Shown here: piece after piece, positions 61,840 through 64,000 of the stretch
Layout of the letters: the number at the start of each line of letters is the position of its first letter
Position numbering within the stretch: the first letter of the stretch is position 1
Assembly (NCBI RefSeq): GCF_008122525.1
Contig: NZ_VSRV01000001.1
Coordinates: 1,116,001-1,180,000 of the forward strand
DNA: 64,000 nucleotides
Direction of reading: 5' to 3'
Source: Marinomonas sp. IMCC 4694
GTDB lineage: Bacteria > Pseudomonadota > Gammaproteobacteria > Pseudomonadales > Marinomonadaceae
The notes under the pieces: model-generated
Seen by the model: only the letters and a program-made list of their open reading frames with translations
Databases searched by the model: none
What the model was told of the DNA's origin: nothing
Position numbers and translations under genes: made by a program

Positions 61840-62607
61840 ATGTCAGATTTAGAATGGATATACGGCATACACGCCGTGGAAAATGCGCTAAACCAGCAAC
61901 CCGAACGCATTAAAGAAATACGTTTTCAAGAAGGCCGAGACGATAAAAAAACACAGCGTCTACAGCAGTTATGTAAAACCAACAAGGTAACTTTTAGTGT
62001 GGTGGCACGACGCGATCTGGATCAGCTTTTCACAAAAAGCAAAGATCGTGTGGTTCACCAAGGTGTTGTGGCTTACACCACAATGAACAAGGCCGGTAAT
62101 GAAGCGGATTTACACACTTTAGTGGCTGGGCTTGATGAAAACCCTCTTATTATTATTCTCGATGGTGTGACCGATCCCCATAACCTGGGCGCGTGTTTGC
62201 GCAGCGCCGACGCAGCGGGCGCTCATGCTGTTGTCATGCCGAAAGACAATTCTGCTCCATTGAATGCGACGGTGAGCAAGGTAGCGTGTGGCGCGGCGGA
62301 AAGCATTCCCGTTTTTGCGGTGACCAATTTAGCACGCACCATGAAAAAATTGCAGGATCAAGGGGTGTGGATTTTTGGCACCGCGGGCGAAGCGACGCAA
62401 ACCGTGTATGAGCAAGATTTTACTATTCCAACCGCCATTGTGATGGGGGCAGAAGGCGAAGGCATGCGTCGTTTGACACGGGAGCAATGCGATTATTTAG
62501 TTAAGTTGCCGATGGCTGGCGTTGTGTCCAGTTTGAACGTATCGGTTGCGACCGGCGTTTGCTTGTACGAAGTGGTGCGTCAGCGTGCCGTTAAGGCAAA
62601 AATCTGA
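61840..62607 (+). CDS. rlmB: 23S rRNA (guanosine-2251-2'-O)-methyltransferase RlmB
   Basis: RlmB is a SpoU/TrmD-superfamily knotted methyltransferase modifying G2251 in the ribosomal P loop. The 255-residue protein has the N-terminal substrate-binding domain WIYGIHAVENAL and motifs LDGVTDPHNLGACLRSADA, VMGAEGEGMRRL and LPMAGVVSSLNVSVATG. It follows rnr by 106 bases, the conserved rnr-rlmB pairing. Confidence 0.97.
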   Translation: MSDLEWIYGIHAVENALNQQPERIKEIRFQEGRDDKKTQRLQQLCKTNKVTFSVVARRDLDQLFTKSKDRVVHQGVVAYTTMNKAGNEADLHTLVAGLDENPLIIILDGVTDPHNLGACLRSADAAGAHAVVMPKDNSAPLNATVSKVACGAAESIPVFAVTNLARTMKKLQDQGVWIFGTAGEATQTVYEQDFTIPTAIVMGAEGEGMRRLTREQCDYLVKLPMAGVVSSLNVSVATGVCLYEVVRQRAVKAKI

Positions 62608-62683
62608 TACGTGCAGTTGAATGACATGCCGTTGAAAGACACCGTTGAGATACAGGTTTAAGGAAGAGGTTTAAGGGATCAGC

Positions 62684-63787
62684 ATGTTTACATCGTTTTC
62701 TATTCAAGCGCCATTGACGGCTATTGATTCTACGTTACAGCAAAAAATCGACAACAAAACTAAGCCACTAGGGTCATTAGGCGAAATTGAAGGGCTTGCT
62801 TTTCAACTGGGTCATATTCAACAGACTTCTTCGCCTGATGTGTCTAAACCCAAAATGATTGTTTTTGCCGCTGATCATGGCGTCGTAGCCCAAGGTATCA
62901 GTTTGTTCCCCCAAGAAGTGACACCACAAATGGTGATGAATTTCTTGCAAGGCGGCGCGGCGGTGAGTGTATTTTGTCAGCAGCATAAGGTGCCTTTACG
63001 CGTCGTTGATGTGGGTGTCAATGCTGAGTTGGAAGCGCATCCGTTGTTGGGCGTACGCAAAGTGGCTTACGCGTCACAAGATTTTAGCGTGCAAGCGGCG
63101 ATGACAGGCGATCAAGTGGCGCTGGCGCTTCAGGCGGGCGTCGATGAAGTCAATCTTGCCCTCGATGAGGGGGTAAATGTATTGATGTTTGGTGAAATGG
63201 GCATTGGTAATACTTGTGTGTCTTCTTGCATGATGACCGCTTTAATGGGTGTCAGTCCTGAGAACTGTGTCGGTCGTGGCACAGGGTTAGATAAGGCGGG
63301 CGTTTCTCATAAAGCTCAGATTATCCAGGCTTCCTTGCATCGAGCGGAACAGGATACAGGGCTCCCCATGTCGCAATGGACCGCGCAAACGCTGGCTGAG
63401 CAGGTCGGTGGCTTTGAAATTATTGCGATGGCGGGTGCGATGTTGCAATCGGCGCAGCGTCAAACGGCGTTTGTGGTAGATGGTTTCATTTGTACCGTGG
63501 CCTTGCTGTTCGCTCAAAAAGTGGCGCCCAATGTGGTGGCGTACGCTGTGTTTTCGCATCAGTCGAATGAACAAGCTCATACGCAATTGTTGGCGCATTT
63601 TAAGGCTCAGCCTGTCTTGTCGTTAGGCTTACGCCTAGGGGAAGGATCCGGTGCGATTTTGGCGTACCCATTGATTCAAAGTGCCTGTGTGTTTTTGAAT
63701 CAGATGGCCAGTTTTGACAGTGCCGGCGTAGCTGAGGCGAATAGTACTATCGAGCCAAAGAGTAATGTTGAGGTGAAAAGCGAGTGA
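62684..63787 (+). CDS. cobT: nicotinate-nucleotide-dimethylbenzimidazole phosphoribosyltransferase
   Basis: CobT activates the lower ligand of cobalamin as alpha-ribazole phosphate. The 367-residue protein shows KPLGSLGEIEGLAFQLG, FAADHGVVAQGISLFPQEVT, the nucleotide-binding GEMGIGNTC and the catalytic Glu in LRLGEGSGAILAYPLIQSA. It is 76 bases after rlmB and overlaps cobS by the stop/start ATGA, so the two are coupled. The C-terminal tail (about 345-367) is Ser/Asn/Glu-rich and looks like an extension. No cobalamin riboswitch is visible upstream of it. Confidence 0.96.
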   Translation: MFTSFSIQAPLTAIDSTLQQKIDNKTKPLGSLGEIEGLAFQLGHIQQTSSPDVSKPKMIVFAADHGVVAQGISLFPQEVTPQMVMNFLQGGAAVSVFCQQHKVPLRVVDVGVNAELEAHPLLGVRKVAYASQDFSVQAAMTGDQVALALQAGVDEVNLALDEGVNVLMFGEMGIGNTCVSSCMMTALMGVSPENCVGRGTGLDKAGVSHKAQIIQASLHRAEQDTGLPMSQWTAQTLAEQVGGFEIIAMAGAMLQSAQRQTAFVVDGFICTVALLFAQKVAPNVVAYAVFSHQSNEQAHTQLLAHFKAQPVLSLGLRLGEGSGAILAYPLIQSACVFLNQMASFDSAGVAEANSTIEPKSNVEVKSE

Positions 63788-64000
63788 TGAAAGGCATGAT
63801 CGTCGGCCCTTATTGGCAAGGTTTTAAACGCAGCCTAGTTACTTATACTCGAATCCCATTAAAAGTCGATTGGCAAGAGGATGTAAAACACGTCTCCCCC
63901 GTGTGCTTTTTGCCGTGGATTGGTGTGGTGGTGGCTCTGATCAGTGCTTGGCCATTGTGGTTTGATTTTTCTGTGTCTCTGCAAGCCTTATTGATGCTGC
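63787..64000 (+). CDS. cobS: adenosylcobinamide-GDP ribazoletransferase, N-terminal part
   Basis: CobS joins the activated lower ligand and adenosylcobinamide-GDP in the membrane. ATG 63787 opens a frame that runs off the right edge after 71 codons. The visible part has the N-terminal TYTRIPLKVDW motif of CobS and a first membrane helix (VCFLPWIGVVVALISAWPLW). Direct overlap with cobT is the usual operon layout. Confidence 0.9.
   Translation, partial: MKGMIVGPYWQGFKRSLVTYTRIPLKVDWQEDVKHVSPVCFLPWIGVVVALISAWPLWFDFSVSLQALLML

Overview
The window is an ordinary-looking chromosomal segment of a gammaproteobacterium, most probably a marine Oceanospirillales member close to Marinomonas. This rests on gene order (aat-infA-clpA-clpS, ftsK-lolA-rarA-crcB-serS-cobA-tusDCBE, gacA-uvrC-pgsA-tRNA Gly/Cys/Leu, apbC/metG-rsxABCDGE-nth, ppsA/ppsR-rnr-rlmB), which mixes Pseudomonas-like and enteric-like neighbourhoods, and on marine-type traits (NspC-type polyamine synthesis, MotY, Rnf/Rsx). 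The genus is an inference from layout, not from a search.

Layout. 1-4.5 kb: end of rluE, then the N-degron protein-quality group clpS, clpA, infA and aat. 5-6 kb: a highly expressed-looking porin with a palindrome-rich leader. 6-15.7 kb: ftsK, lolA, rarA, crcB, serS, cobA, the tusDCBE sulfur relay and a BI-1/YccA protein. 15.9-17.5 kb: an unusual overlapping pair, a DnaT-like primosomal protein and a lambda-P-like helicase loader. 17.6-21.1 kb: gacA-uvrC-pgsA and three tRNA genes. 21.1-23.0 kb: a small AT-rich accessory island at the tRNA-Leu 3' end, with a decayed tyrosine integrase, a two-gene unit containing an AbiEii-like nucleotidyltransferase, a gene remnant and an 18-bp tandem repeat.

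23-31.6 kb: carboxynorspermidine dehydrogenase/decarboxylase (alternative spermidine route), an NnrU-like membrane protein, a YegD-type Hsp70, a cobalamin riboswitch controlling a lone CbiM-like membrane protein, a LysR regulator divergent from an MFS exporter, and a small helical protein. 31.7-37.7 kb: DUF465 protein, a 1130-residue AsmA-like DUF748 protein with an internal 42-residue tandem repeat, YbaN family, RNase T and MotY. 37.9-41.9 kb: argG, ribokinase plus nucleoside hydrolase (ribonucleoside salvage), a small RRM protein and a hypothetical.

42-64 kb: an omega-amino-acid aminotransferase, nth, the complete rsxEGDCBA cluster, metG divergent from apbC-dcd, a lone DEDD exonuclease, ppsA divergent from its regulator ppsR, a possible 38-residue small protein, rnr, rlmB, and cobT-cobS running off the end. 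Cobalamin is a recurring theme: cobA, the riboswitch-controlled transporter-like gene and cobT/cobS lie in the same 64 kb.

The best candidates for something new are the DnaT-like/P-like replication pair, the AbiEii-like two-gene unit in the tRNA-Leu island, the riboswitch plus orphan CbiM-like gene, and a perfect 19-bp hairpin at 41968-42013. None can be proved from sequence reading alone.
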